Assembly: GCF_014161445.1 (NCBI RefSeq)
Contig: NZ_JABBXA010000006.1
Span: 1 to 64,000 of the forward strand
Reading direction: 5' to 3'
Source of the DNA: Microbispora sp. H13382
Lineage (GTDB): Bacteria; Actinomycetota; Actinomycetes; Streptosporangiales; Streptosporangiaceae
Length of the DNA stretch: 64,000 nucleotides
Shown: positions 49,726 through 59,687 of the stretch, piece after piece
How the letters are laid out: every line of letters starts with the position of its first letter
Numbering within the stretch: the stretch's first letter is position 1
Notes under the pieces: model-generated
The model's input: the letters and a program-made list of their open reading frames with translations, nothing else
The model's database searches: none
What the model was told of the DNA's origin: nothing
Program-made: the position numbers and the translations under genes

Positions 49726-50538
49726 ATGTCCAACCGGTACGAGCACCAGCCCGCACAGCCCCCGGCGTACGGCGGGGCACCGGAAGACGGCATGCCGCCG
49801 ACGGGCGGTCACGCCCCCGGGATGCGCAACGGGCTCGGCGTGGCCGCCCTGGTCCTCGGCATCGTCGGCGCCCTGACCGGACTCGTCCCGCTGCTGTTCT
49901 TCGTCGCGGGCACGCTCGGCCTGCTCGCGGTCGTGTTCGGCTTCGCCGGCCGCTCGCGCGCTCGCAGAGGCGCCGCCTCCAACGGAGGCGTCGCGCTCGC
50001 CGGCGCCGTCCTCGGCCTTGCCGCGATGGGCCTGGCGACCTGGGGAACGGTCGTCTTCTTGGGCGCGGCCGACGACGCGGTGACGGCCATCGACGACGCG
50101 CTGTCGACCGACAGCCCGGTGACCAAGGCGACAAGGAGCGCCACGCCCACCCCGGTCGCGCTGGGGTCGGTGGCGCACGAACCGCCGTTCACGCTGAAGG
50201 TGCTGTCGGCCACCAGGGAGAGAACGCTCAGCGACGTCATCGAGAACTACCGGGCGCAGGGCGTGTTCGTCGTGGTGAAGGTGCAGGTGAAGAACATCGG
50301 CGAGAACCCGGCCACGTTCGACGGCATGGACTCCGGGCTGCTGGACACCGACGGCAGGCGGTACAACGTGCAGGACATGGTGACGATCGGCCAGAATGCC
50401 GATCTGTACGAAGAGATCAACCCCGGACAGCGGACCACCCGGACGCTGGTGTTCGACATACCGGCGAAGGCGACACCGCAGACGATCGGCATGTCCGGGG
50501 CGCAGGGCTCGGACGGCGTGTTCCTGTCCGTGCGGTAG
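49726..50538 (+). CDS. DUF4190/DUF4352-like membrane protein
   Basis: A 270-residue protein with a Pro/Gly-rich N-terminus (~35 residues), two membrane helices (about 36-62 and 83-107) and an exported C-terminal domain. That domain, with VVVKVQVKNIGENPATFDG and INPGQRTTRTLVFDIP, fits the DUF4352 immunoglobulin-like fold. The membrane part fits DUF4190. It is probably a surface-exposed membrane protein of unknown role. ATG 49726 follows GGGAGAG. It precedes the flavin reductase gene by 14 bases and may be cotranscribed. Confidence 0.75.
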   Translation: MSNRYEHQPAQPPAYGGAPEDGMPPTGGHAPGMRNGLGVAALVLGIVGALTGLVPLLFFVAGTLGLLAVVFGFAGRSRARRGAASNGGVALAGAVLGLAAMGLATWGTVVFLGAADDAVTAIDDALSTDSPVTKATRSATPTPVALGSVAHEPPFTLKVLSATRERTLSDVIENYRAQGVFVVVKVQVKNIGENPATFDGMDSGLLDTDGRRYNVQDMVTIGQNADLYEEINPGQRTTRTLVFDIPAKATPQTIGMSGAQGSDGVFLSVR

Positions 50539-50552
50539 GAGGGAGCCGGGGC

Positions 50553-51044
50553 GTGGGACCTGGGCAGGGGCTGTTCACCGAGGCCATGGGGCAGGTGGCC
50601 GCCGGCGTGGCGGTGGTGACGGTCAAGGACGACCGCGACGACGTCGGTACGACGGTCGCGACCCTGATGTCGGTGTCGCTCGACCCGCCGCTCGTGCTGG
50701 TCAGTCTCGACTCGGCCGGATACCTCGCCGAGGTGCTGCTGCGCCGGGACCGCTGGTCCGCGAGCGTGCTGGCCGACGGCCAGCAGGCGGTCGCCTCCCG
50801 GTTCGCCGCGGCCGGACGGCCGAGCGCCCGGCTCCTGCTGGCCGGGGTCGCCCACCACCGCGGCGCGCACAGCGAGGCGCTGGTCGTGGAGCGCGGGGTG
50901 GCGGCGATCGAGGCCGAGACGACGCAGGTCGTCCCGGCCGGTGATCACACGCTGTTCGTCGGGGAGGTCCTCGGCGTCGACTACGTCGACGCCTCCAAGG
51001 CCCCGCTCGTACGGCTCCGCTCCCGCTACCGCGCGATCACCTGA
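50553..51044 (+). CDS. flavin reductase domain protein
   Basis: A 163-residue member of the flavin-reductase-like split-barrel family. MGQVAAGVAVVTVKDD, GTTVATLMSVSLDPPLVLVSLD and GDHTLFVGEVLGVD are the conserved segments, which bind FMN. Such proteins supply reduced flavin to monooxygenases. The partner is not identifiable here. The start is GTG 50553 with GGAGGGA upstream. Its end overlaps the converging SppA gene by 8 bases. Confidence 0.88.
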   Translation: MGPGQGLFTEAMGQVAAGVAVVTVKDDRDDVGTTVATLMSVSLDPPLVLVSLDSAGYLAEVLLRRDRWSASVLADGQQAVASRFAAAGRPSARLLLAGVAHHRGAHSEALVVERGVAAIEAETTQVVPAGDHTLFVGEVLGVDYVDASKAPLVRLRSRYRAIT

Positions 51045-52728
51045 TCGTCCAGTAGCCCGGCAGCACCAGGGGGCCGTACGCCGGGAGGCCGAGCTGCCCG
51101 GCCATCCGCGCCAGCGGTCCCCACGCCTCGAGACGCACCCGGGCGAGCGCGGCCGACCTGTCCTCGCTGGACTCCGGCGGGCGCAGCCGCTCCAGGGGGT
51201 GCATGCGCGGATAGGTCCGTACGGGGGCGTCGTCGGCCAGCCCGGCCCGGCGGCGGGCCAGGGAGAGGGCGTCCTCGAGGCCGCCGAGCTCGTCGGCGAG
51301 GCCGGCCGCCTTGGCGTCGGCGCCGGTCCACACGCGGCCCCTGGCCAGCTCGTGCGCCCGGTCCGTGGTGAGGCCGCGGCCCTGTGCCACCTTCCCCACG
51401 AAGTCGTCGTAGATGCGGTCGAGCCAGGCGTTCACCCGCTCCCACTGGGTCTCGGAGAACGCGGTGGACGGCGAGAACATCCCGGCGTTGGCGCCCTCGG
51501 CGACCGACTCGGTCACCACGCCGAGCTTGCCGAGCAGCTCGCCGACGACGGGCTTGCCGCCGAACACGCCGATCGAGCCGGTCAGCGTGCCCGGCTGGGC
51601 CACGATCACGTCGGCGGCCATCGACACGAAGTAGCCGCCGGAGGCCGCCAGGTCGCCCATCGACACGATGACCGGCTTGCCCGCCTTGCGCGCCAGCACG
51701 ACCTCGCGCCAGATCGCGTCCGAGGCGACGTACGACCCGCCGGGGCTGTCCACGCGGAACACGATGGCCTTGACCTTCTCGTCCCGCCGGGCCGCGCGCA
51801 GGGCGGCGCAGATGGTGTCGGAGCCCATCGAGCCCCCGCCGCCGAGCGGCGAGCGGCCGCTGCGGCCGAGGCGGATCATGCCGTTGCCGTGGACCAGGGC
51901 GACCGTGTCGGCCCCCGGGTGGGGGAGCTTGCCGGACAGCGTGTTCTTGGCGTACCGCGACACGTAGAGCAGGTGCGCGCCGTCCTCGACGGTCTCGCCG
52001 TAGACCTCGTCGCGATACTTCAGCCCGTCCACCAGCCCGGCCTCGACGGCCTCCGCCCCGATGAACGGGCCCTGGTCGATCAGCTCGCGCACGCGCTTCG
52101 GGTCGAGGCCGCGCGCGTCGGCGATGCCGGCGACCACCTGCTCGGTGATCGACTCGGCGATGCGCCCGGCCGACTCGCGGTGGGCGTCGGTCATGTGGTT
52201 CTGGGTGAACGTGTTGGCCGCGGTCTTGTACTCGTGCCGCTGGCCGAGCTGATACTCCACCCCGGCCTTGGCGAGCGCGTCGCGCAGGAACCGCTGCTCC
52301 AGCGCCACCCCGGTCAGGCCCACGTCGCCGGAGGGCTGGAGGTAGACCCGCTCGAAGGCGCTGGCCAGGTAGTAGGGGATGGTGCCCGCGCCGAACTCGC
52401 CGAACGTCTCGGCGAACGCGACGGTCCGCTTGCCCGCGGCGCGCAGCTTGACCACGGCGGTGCGCAGCTCCTGCACCATGCCGAGGCCGAGGGGATTGCC
52501 GCCGATCTTGACGATCAGGGCCGTGACGCGAGGGTCCTTGCGGGCGCGGCGCAGGCCCGACAGCACGTCGGTGAGGCGCGCCTTGCGCATGGACAGCAGG
52601 GCGGAGACAGGGTCGGCGGGCGGGCCTTCCGACAGTCCCTCGGTCAGGTCCAGCTCCAACACGAGCGGCGCGGTACGGCGCTGCCGCAGCTTGCCCACCG
52701 TTTCAACGATCGTCCTCGTCGCGTCCAT
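51037..52728 (-). CDS. sppA: signal peptide peptidase SppA
   Basis: A 563-residue serine protease of family S49 with two tandem domains. The N-terminal domain provides the Lys of the Ser-Lys dyad (QRHEYKTAANTFT). The C-terminal domain has the nucleophile in GDLAASGGYF and the preceding VDSPGGS loop. No clear N-terminal membrane helix is visible, unlike E. coli SppA. The family degrades signal peptides after release. ATG 52728 has GGTGG upstream, and ATG 52740 is possible. Confidence 0.9.
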   Translation of the reverse strand: MDATRTIVETVGKLRQRRTAPLVLELDLTEGLSEGPPADPVSALLSMRKARLTDVLSGLRRARKDPRVTALIVKIGGNPLGLGMVQELRTAVVKLRAAGKRTVAFAETFGEFGAGTIPYYLASAFERVYLQPSGDVGLTGVALEQRFLRDALAKAGVEYQLGQRHEYKTAANTFTQNHMTDAHRESAGRIAESITEQVVAGIADARGLDPKRVRELIDQGPFIGAEAVEAGLVDGLKYRDEVYGETVEDGAHLLYVSRYAKNTLSGKLPHPGADTVALVHGNGMIRLGRSGRSPLGGGGSMGSDTICAALRAARRDEKVKAIVFRVDSPGGSYVASDAIWREVVLARKAGKPVIVSMGDLAASGGYFVSMAADVIVAQPGTLTGSIGVFGGKPVVGELLGKLGVVTESVAEGANAGMFSPSTAFSETQWERVNAWLDRIYDDFVGKVAQGRGLTTDRAHELARGRVWTGADAKAAGLADELGGLEDALSLARRRAGLADDAPVRTYPRMHPLERLRPPESSEDRSAALARVRLEAWGPLARMAGQLGLPAYGPLVLPGYWTIR

Positions 52729-52782
52729 AAATGCCACCATAAGCGACGGTTTAGCCGGGATGGCCGGATGATGTTGCACATG

Positions 52783-52817
52783 CGTCGGCCCCCGCGCCAC
52801 GTGCGCGGGGGCCGACG
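52783..52817. terminator. strong hairpin terminator after the chitinase
   Basis: CGTCGGCCCCCGCGC (52783-52797) pairs perfectly with 52803-52817 across a 5-base loop. It stands 51 bases past the chitinase stop on the minus strand and upstream of sppA. Confidence 0.85.
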
Positions 52818-52822
52818 CCGGA

Positions 52823-52867
52823 CTACCTGAGGCCGTTGGACGGCGCTACTTGAGCCGTTGGACGGTG

Positions 52868-52884
<17 letters not shown>
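52823..52884. repeat. ~22-base tandem repeat at the chitinase 3' end
   Basis: Two similar units (52823-52845 and 52846-52867), each with CCGTTGGACGG, and a partial third run into the last codons of the chitinase gene. The copies repeat the stop region (TACTTGAG), as if the gene end had been duplicated. Confidence 0.7.
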
Positions 52885-54391
<1,507 letters not shown>

Positions 54392-54421
54392 CGGAGCTCC
54401 TGCTCTTGGGGGGTAAAGGAC

Positions 54422-54434
54422 AGGAAAGTTTCCT
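54422..54434. promoter_or_regulatory. palindrome upstream of the chitinase
   Basis: AGGAAA-G-TTTCCT is a perfect inverted repeat 31 bases upstream of the chitinase ATG. I recall similar AGGAAA/TTTCCT sites before secreted glycan hydrolase genes of actinomycetes, but the binding protein is not evident here. Confidence 0.5.
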
Positions 54435-54540
54435 ATTAATTTGCGAGCGTAAGCATTCCTCGCCGGATGGTCAACGCCCTGTCGGGCCCCTAAACGTCGC
54501 TTAAGCCTTCGCTAAGGTCACCGGCCGTGCGCCGGGCCCG

Positions 54541-54648
54541 GGTGTGGAGGTGCCAGTGCGGAGGCGCGGTGTGGAGGTGCCGGTGTGGAGGCGCGGTGCG
54601 GAGGCGCGGTGTGGAGGCGCGGTGTGGAGGCGCCGGTGCGGAGGCGAC
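54541..54648. repeat. minisatellite of about eight 13-14 base units
   Basis: Eight tandem units with consensus GGTGTGGAGGCGC vary at a few positions (GTG/GCG, GGTGCC/GGCGC). The array lies between the chitinase and the two-component genes, 57 bases before the kinase start. Confidence 0.85.
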
Positions 54649-54704
54649 ACAGGAGTCTCCGTCCGGGCCGGTTCCCGCCGGCCCGGCTTCCGTACGATGA
54701 AGCC

Positions 54705-55844
54705 GTGCCCGGCCTCATCCGCTCCATATGGTGCGAGCCCCGTCCCCCCGATCCGCCCCGGCGCGTGTGGCGGGACTGGGTGCTCGTCGGGGTGCTCGCG
54801 CCCCTCGCGGTGCTCGAAGGGGTGCTGCGGCCGGACCTTCCGATGCGGCCGTTCGCGGTGGTCGTCACCGTCGGGCTGCTGCCCACGCTGCTGTGGCGCC
54901 GGACCCGGCCGCTGGCGATGCTGGCGATCTGCTTCGCCGTCACGAGCCTGGTCCCGATCCTCGTGGCCGGCGCGACGCTCGACGTGTACACGCTGGGATA
55001 CATGCTGATCCTGCCGTACGCGTTGTTCCGGTGGGGGTCGGGCCGCGAGATCGTGACGGGCCTGGGAATCCTGCTCACCGCCGTCGGTCTCTCCGTGCTC
55101 GTCGACCACGCCGCTCCCGCCGACGCGGTCGGGCCGTTCGCCGTCACGCTCGCGACCACCAGCCTGGGCGGCGCGTTCCGGTACCGCGCCGGGGTGAGGG
55201 CGCGCGAGCTGGACCAGGTCAAGCTGCTGATGCGCGAGCAGCTCGCCCGCGACCTGCACGACACGGTCGCGCACCACGTCTCCGCGATGGCCATCCGCGC
55301 GCAGGCGGGGCTCGCCACGTCGGCGTCGCGCCCGGACGCCGCGGCCGAGGCCCTCCGCGTGATCGAGGCCGAGGCGGCGCGGGCCCTGGACGAGATGCGT
55401 GCCATCGTCCGCGTCCTGCGCCGGGACCGGCCGGCGGAGCTGACGCCCGGCCGGCGCATCACCGACATCGAACTCCTCGCGAGCCGGGGCGGCTCCCACC
55501 ATCCGGCGGTCGAGGTGGAGATCTCCGGCGACCTGGACGGCCTGCCCCCGTCGGTCGAGTCCGCGGTCTACCGCATCGCCCAGGAGTCGGTGACCAACGC
55601 CCTGCGGCACGCGCGGCACGCCACCCGGGTCGAGGTGCGCGTCGCCGCCGAGGACGCGGCGGTCCGCCTGTGCGTACGCGACGACGGCGACGGCCCCGCG
55701 CGTCCGGCCGAGCCGCCGGGATACGGGATCGTCGGCATGAGCGAGCGCGCGAACCTGCTGGGCGGCACCTGCGTGGCCGGCCCGGACCGCGATCGGGGGT
55801 GGACCGTGACCGCGGTGCTCCCCCGGGACGGGGCCGCGACATGA
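54705..55844 (+). CDS. two-component sensor histidine kinase, NarL-type
   Basis: A 379-residue kinase. Four to five membrane helices fill the first ~150 residues. A HisKA_3 dimerisation helix follows with the phospho-accepting His in ARDLHDTVAHHVS (near residue 185). The HATPase domain has ESVTNALRHARHAT and GYGIVGMSERANLLGG. No large outside domain exists, so it probably senses a membrane signal. GTG 54705 is chosen as the first start after the minisatellite. It overlaps the regulator gene by 4 bases. Confidence 0.87.
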   Translation: MPGLIRSIWCEPRPPDPPRRVWRDWVLVGVLAPLAVLEGVLRPDLPMRPFAVVVTVGLLPTLLWRRTRPLAMLAICFAVTSLVPILVAGATLDVYTLGYMLILPYALFRWGSGREIVTGLGILLTAVGLSVLVDHAAPADAVGPFAVTLATTSLGGAFRYRAGVRARELDQVKLLMREQLARDLHDTVAHHVSAMAIRAQAGLATSASRPDAAAEALRVIEAEAARALDEMRAIVRVLRRDRPAELTPGRRITDIELLASRGGSHHPAVEVEISGDLDGLPPSVESAVYRIAQESVTNALRHARHATRVEVRVAAEDAAVRLCVRDDGDGPARPAEPPGYGIVGMSERANLLGGTCVAGPDRDRGWTVTAVLPRDGAAT

Positions 55845-56497
55845 GCGTTCGGGTGCTGATCGCCGACGACCAGGAGATCGTGCGCACCGGGCTCGCGATG
55901 ATCCTCGACGCCCAGCCGGACATCGAGGTCGTCGCCACGGCCCCCGACGGGCGGCGGGCCGTCGAGCTCGCCCGGCGCCTGCGTCCCGACGTGTGCCTGT
56001 TCGACATCCGCATGCCCGGCGTCGACGGGATCGAGGCGACCAGGTCCCTCGCCGGACCGGACGTCGCCGACCCCCTCGCCGTCGTCGTCATCACCACGTT
56101 CGACCTCGACGAGTACGTCTACGCCGCCCTGAAGGCGGGGGCCCGGGGCTTCCTGCTGAAGAACGCCGGCGCCGAGATGCTCTCCCAGGCCGTCCACGCC
56201 GCCGCCGACGGGGACGCGCTCATCGCCCCGAGCGTCACCGCCCGGCTGCTCGGGACCTTCGCCCGCACCGGTCCCGCCTCGTCGCTCCCGCAGCCCGTCG
56301 AGGCGCTCACCTACCGGGAGGAGGAGATCCTCGCCGCCGTGGCGCGCGGCCGGACCAACAGCGAGATCTCCGCCGAGCTGCACATCTCGCTCAGCACGGT
56401 CAAGACCCACGTCGCCAGCCTGATGGCCAAGCTCGGCGCCCGCAACCGTGTGGAGATCGCCATCTGGGCCCACCAGACCGGCCGCGTCAGGAGCTGA
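55841..56497 (+). CDS. NarL/LuxR-type response regulator
   Basis: A 218-residue regulator. The receiver domain has the acidic pair ADDQ near residues 8-11, and the phospho-acceptor Asp lies in VCLFDIRMPGVDG (near residue 53). The C-terminal LuxR helix-turn-helix is TYREEEILAAVARGRTNSEISAELHIS. It is the cognate partner of the kinase (ATGA overlap). Target genes are not identifiable. The chitinase gene upstream, or an unlinked gene, is possible. Confidence 0.92.
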   Translation: MSVRVLIADDQEIVRTGLAMILDAQPDIEVVATAPDGRRAVELARRLRPDVCLFDIRMPGVDGIEATRSLAGPDVADPLAVVVITTFDLDEYVYAALKAGARGFLLKNAGAEMLSQAVHAAADGDALIAPSVTARLLGTFARTGPASSLPQPVEALTYREEEILAAVARGRTNSEISAELHISLSTVKTHVASLMAKLGARNRVEIAIWAHQTGRVRS

Positions 56498-56514
56498 CCG
56501 GGGTCCCGCGGCGC

Positions 56515-57450
56515 TCAGCGCCGGGTCGCCCAGCCCGGCGCCCAGGTCCCGGCCGCGTCGAGGTCGCCAGCCGCGGCGGCGAGGTGGGTGCGGAGGGTGG
56601 CCAGCGCGGGGTGGGCGTTGTCGCGGTGCCACAGGAGCGAGTGCGGGTAGACGGGCGTGGGATCGGTCACCGGGATGCGGCGCAGGCCGTGGCCGGCGGG
56701 CCAGACGAGGCGGGTGTGCCCGCCCATGAAGGTGGCCAGGGCCGGGGTGTCGGCGACGGTGTCGAGGAGCGCGTCGGAGCCGAAGTTGGGACCGGTCGCC
56801 TCGATGGTGAGGCCGAACTCGGCGGCGAGGTCGTCGTAGTAGGCGGCCCACTCGGTGCCGGGGACGATGCCGGGCATCCAGATCCGGTGCCCGGCGAGCT
56901 GAGCGACGGTCACCGACCGGGCGCCCGCCAGCGCGTGGGCGGGACCGGTGAGGAGCTGGAGCGGCTCGTCGAGCACCCGGACGGACTCGATGTCCTCGGG
57001 CAGCGGCCGGCCGGGCATGGCGACGGCGCGGAAGGACGCGTCGATCGCGCCGGATCGGATGGCGGCGACGGCCCGCTCGATGTCGAGCAGCATCACCACG
57101 CCGAGCTCGATCTCGGGGTGCGTGCGGTGGAAGCCGCGCATCAGGCCCGACCCCGCGCCGCGCGAGCTGAGTACGTCGATGCGCAGCGGACGACTGCCCG
57201 CGCGCACGGACGCGACGGCCCGGTCGGCGGCGCGCAGCAGTTCCCGGGCGTGGGGCAGGAACGCCTGCCCGTCGATGGTGAGCTCGGCGCCGCGCGGCGT
57301 GCGGGTGAACAGCCGCACGCCGAGGTCGCGCTCCAGCGCGGCGATGCGCTTGGAGACGGCCTGCTGCGTGACCGCCAGCTCGGCGGCGGCCTCCTGGAAC
57401 CGCCCCGCGTCGGCGGCGGCGACGAAGGTCCGGACGGTGTCGAGATCCAT
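56515..57450 (-). CDS. LysR family transcriptional regulator
   Basis: A 311-residue regulator. The N-terminal helix-turn-helix (FVAAADAGRFQEAAAELAVTQQAVSKRIAALE, residues ~9-40) is followed by the effector-binding domain (RPLRIDVLSSRG onward). It diverges from the MFS exporter gene, and the palindrome ACAACC-GTT-GGTTGT lies between them, so it very likely controls that exporter. The effector is unknown. Confidence 0.9.
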   Translation of the reverse strand: MDLDTVRTFVAAADAGRFQEAAAELAVTQQAVSKRIAALERDLGVRLFTRTPRGAELTIDGQAFLPHARELLRAADRAVASVRAGSRPLRIDVLSSRGAGSGLMRGFHRTHPEIELGVVMLLDIERAVAAIRSGAIDASFRAVAMPGRPLPEDIESVRVLDEPLQLLTGPAHALAGARSVTVAQLAGHRIWMPGIVPGTEWAAYYDDLAAEFGLTIEATGPNFGSDALLDTVADTPALATFMGGHTRLVWPAGHGLRRIPVTDPTPVYPHSLLWHRDNAHPALATLRTHLAAAAGDLDAAGTWAPGWATRR

Positions 57451-57468
57451 GCGGACAACCCTATGGAT

Positions 57469-57483
57469 ACAACCGTTGGTTGT
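57469..57483. promoter_or_regulatory. LysR operator candidate
   Basis: ACAACC-GTT-GGTTGT is a perfect inverted repeat with the T-N11-A spacing of LysR sites. It lies 19 bases upstream of the LysR start and about 100 from the exporter start. Confidence 0.6.
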
Positions 57484-57584
57484 GGCCGAGTGGCCTTTCG
57501 GTTGTTTGATCTCGGGTCATGGTGCTCGCTTTGATGTTCCGATCGCGGATCGGTTGTGCGGGCGAGTGGCGAGGAGCGTCGGAC

Positions 57585-58829
57585 ATGCGGGACGGGCACC
57601 GGTTGGGGCGGCGGTTCGGGTGGCTCTGGGCGGCGTACGGAACCAGCGCGCTCGGCACCTGGCTCGCCTTCGGCGCGTTCCCGCTGATCGCGGTCCAGGT
57701 GCTGCACGCCGGGCCGGCGGAGGTCGCGGCGTTGTCCTCGGTGGGGGCGGCGGTGGGCGCGGCCGTGGCGGTGCCGCTCGGCCCGTGGGTGGAGTTCCGC
57801 CGCAAGCGGCCGGTGCTGATCGGGACGGACCTGGTGCGGTGCGCGGCGCTGCTGACGATCCCCGCCGCGTTCGCGCTCGGCGTGCTCTCCTTCGTCCAGC
57901 TCCTGCTGGTCTCCGTGGTCGTCGCGGCGGCCGACATCACCTTCCGCGCCGCCTCCGGCGCGTACCTGAAGACGCTGGTGCCGGCCGAGCACCTGCTCGT
58001 CGCCAACGCCCGGTTCGAGTCCACGTCGTGGACGACCACGATCATCGGACCGCCGCTGGGCGGCGCCGCGATCGGGCTCCTCGGCCCGGTGGCGACGGTG
58101 GTGGCCGACGCGGTCAGCTACCTGCTCTCGGCCCTGGGCATCCGCGCGACGGGCGGCGGGGAGCCGCGCCCCGAGCGCCGGGAGGCCGCGCGCATGCGGG
58201 CCGGGGACCTGCTGGACGGCTGGCGGTACATCCTCGCCGACGCGACGCTGCGTCCGCTGTTCTTCAACACCGCCGTGTTCAACGGCCTGGTGATGGCCGC
58301 CGACGCGCTGCTGGCCGTCCTGATGCTCGGCCGGCTCGGGTTCGAGCCGTGGCAGTACGGCCTCGCCTTCGCCGCGCCCTCCGTCGGCGGGCTGCTCGGT
58401 TCACGGCTGGCCCGGCCGCTCGTCACCAGGTTCGGGCAGCACCGGGTCCTGGTCGTGTCCGGGGCGCTGCGGGCGCTCTGGCTCGTCGGCCTGGCCTTCG
58501 TGGGGCCGGGCACCGGAGGGCTGCTGCTGGTGATGGGCGTCGAGCTCGGGCTCATCTTCTGCTGCGGGGTCTTCAACCCCGTCTGCGCCACCTACCGCCT
58601 CGATCGCACCGCGACCGGCCGGATCGCCCGCACGCTGTCCGCCTGGACGGTGACGACGAAGGCCTCGACCGCGCTGCTGACGGCCGTCTGGGGCGTGTTG
58701 GGCGGCCTGCTCGGCCCGCGCACGGCCATCGGCCTGGCCGGCGTGCTCCTGCTGGCGACCCCGCTGCTGCTCCCCCGGCGTGCCGCGGCGCCGCTCGCCG
58801 AGCCGGAGCCCGCACCGAGCCGCGCCTGA
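57585..58829 (+). CDS. MFS transporter
   Basis: A 414-residue membrane protein with about twelve helices. It resembles the enterobactin-exporter-like (MFS_3) branch: PLGPWVEFRRKRPVLIGTDLVR is the loop between helices 2 and 3, and VTRFGQHRVLVVSGALRALW the matching loop in the second half. It probably exports a small toxic compound. ATG 57585 follows GAGGAG; the frame is open from 57519. The divergent LysR gene is the likely regulator. Confidence 0.88.
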   Translation: MRDGHRLGRRFGWLWAAYGTSALGTWLAFGAFPLIAVQVLHAGPAEVAALSSVGAAVGAAVAVPLGPWVEFRRKRPVLIGTDLVRCAALLTIPAAFALGVLSFVQLLLVSVVVAAADITFRAASGAYLKTLVPAEHLLVANARFESTSWTTTIIGPPLGGAAIGLLGPVATVVADAVSYLLSALGIRATGGGEPRPERREAARMRAGDLLDGWRYILADATLRPLFFNTAVFNGLVMAADALLAVLMLGRLGFEPWQYGLAFAAPSVGGLLGSRLARPLVTRFGQHRVLVVSGALRALWLVGLAFVGPGTGGLLLVMGVELGLIFCCGVFNPVCATYRLDRTATGRIARTLSAWTVTTKASTALLTAVWGVLGGLLGPRTAIGLAGVLLLATPLLLPRRAAAPLAEPEPAPSRA

Positions 58830-58846
58830 AGGGCCGCCGATGCCGC

Positions 58847-59524
58847 CTACCTCGTCCCTCTGCGGATCGCCCATTCGGCGACGGCGAGGTTGATCGCCCA
58901 TCCGGCGCCCATCAGCAGCGCCCGGGGGAGCGGGCCGGGCTCGCCGGCCAGCGCCATCCAGGGCCCGACGGTCAGCAACTGGGTGCCCGCGCCCATGCCG
59001 ATCGCGTAGCCCCGGGTCATCCAGGCGCGATGACGGGTGACGTCCCGCCGTCGGATCGCGACGAAGCCGAGGACGAGGGACACGATCATCAAGGTGCCGA
59101 ACGCCAGTCGCAGGCCCACGAGGAGGGCGCTGTCGTTCTGCAGTGCGGGATAGAACAGCGTCATCCACAGCCCCGAGAACGCGCTGACGAGCCCGGACGG
59201 AACCACGAGCCGCCCGGCGGCGCGGTGCCAGGCGGGCCTGCGGCGGCGTAACCCGGGGGCGAACTGGAGAGCCCCCACGAGGCTGAAGACGGTGACGGTG
59301 ATGATGTGCGCGACGACGGGCGCGGGCGTCGCGAAATACCGGGCGCTGTCCTGCGTGATCGGCCCGCCGCCGGTCAGTTGCCCCAGCCGGGCGGCGCCGG
59401 CGATCACGGGGACGGCGCTGAGCGCGATCAGCGCGGCGGGCACGAGCCATCCCGTCCTGCGGGTCCTGCCCGTCGAGCCGCTCCGCGCGGGTGTGGGCCG
59501 TTCCGTCGATATTCCTTTGGTCAT
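58847..59524 (-). CDS. DUF2306-like membrane protein
   Basis: A 225-residue protein with a basic N-terminal tail and about six membrane helices. AHIITVTVFSLVGALQFAPGLRRRRPAWHRAAGRL and TRHRAWMTRGYAIGMGAGTQL are typical of the DUF2306 family, whose conserved His residues in the membrane suggest haem or metal binding. The role is unknown. It diverges from the quinone-reductase-like gene, and a palindrome between them may control both. Confidence 0.8.
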   Translation of the reverse strand: MTKGISTERPTPARSGSTGRTRRTGWLVPAALIALSAVPVIAGAARLGQLTGGGPITQDSARYFATPAPVVAHIITVTVFSLVGALQFAPGLRRRRPAWHRAAGRLVVPSGLVSAFSGLWMTLFYPALQNDSALLVGLRLAFGTLMIVSLVLGFVAIRRRDVTRHRAWMTRGYAIGMGAGTQLLTVGPWMALAGEPGPLPRALLMGAGWAINLAVAEWAIRRGTR

Positions 59525-59584
59525 GACCCCGATGATGATTCGCGAGGCCGGTGCGGCTCATCGGCGGAAGGGCCGGATTCGTAC

Positions 59585-59609
59585 CGCCCGATCGGCTGCC
59601 GATCGGGCG
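59585..59609. promoter_or_regulatory. palindromic operator between divergent genes
   Basis: CGCCCGATCGGC-T-GCCGATCGGGCG is a perfect 12-base inverted repeat around one base. It lies midway between the DUF2306-like and oxidoreductase genes, as expected for a TetR or MarR type repressor. No such gene is adjacent. Confidence 0.65.
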
Positions 59610-59687
59610 TACTTTCGGCCGATACGCCCTGCGCGCGGCGCTTCCTACGCTGAATCTCCCCACCGCCGAAGCGACGAGGAGAATGCG

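Larger units (their letters stand above)
54392..54704. other. intergenic region with chitinase promoter and minisatellite
   Basis: The left part is AT-rich and should carry the chitinase promoter. The right part is the minisatellite at 54541-54648. No convincing gene is seen; a frame through the repeats joins the kinase gene but is low in complexity. Confidence 0.6.
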
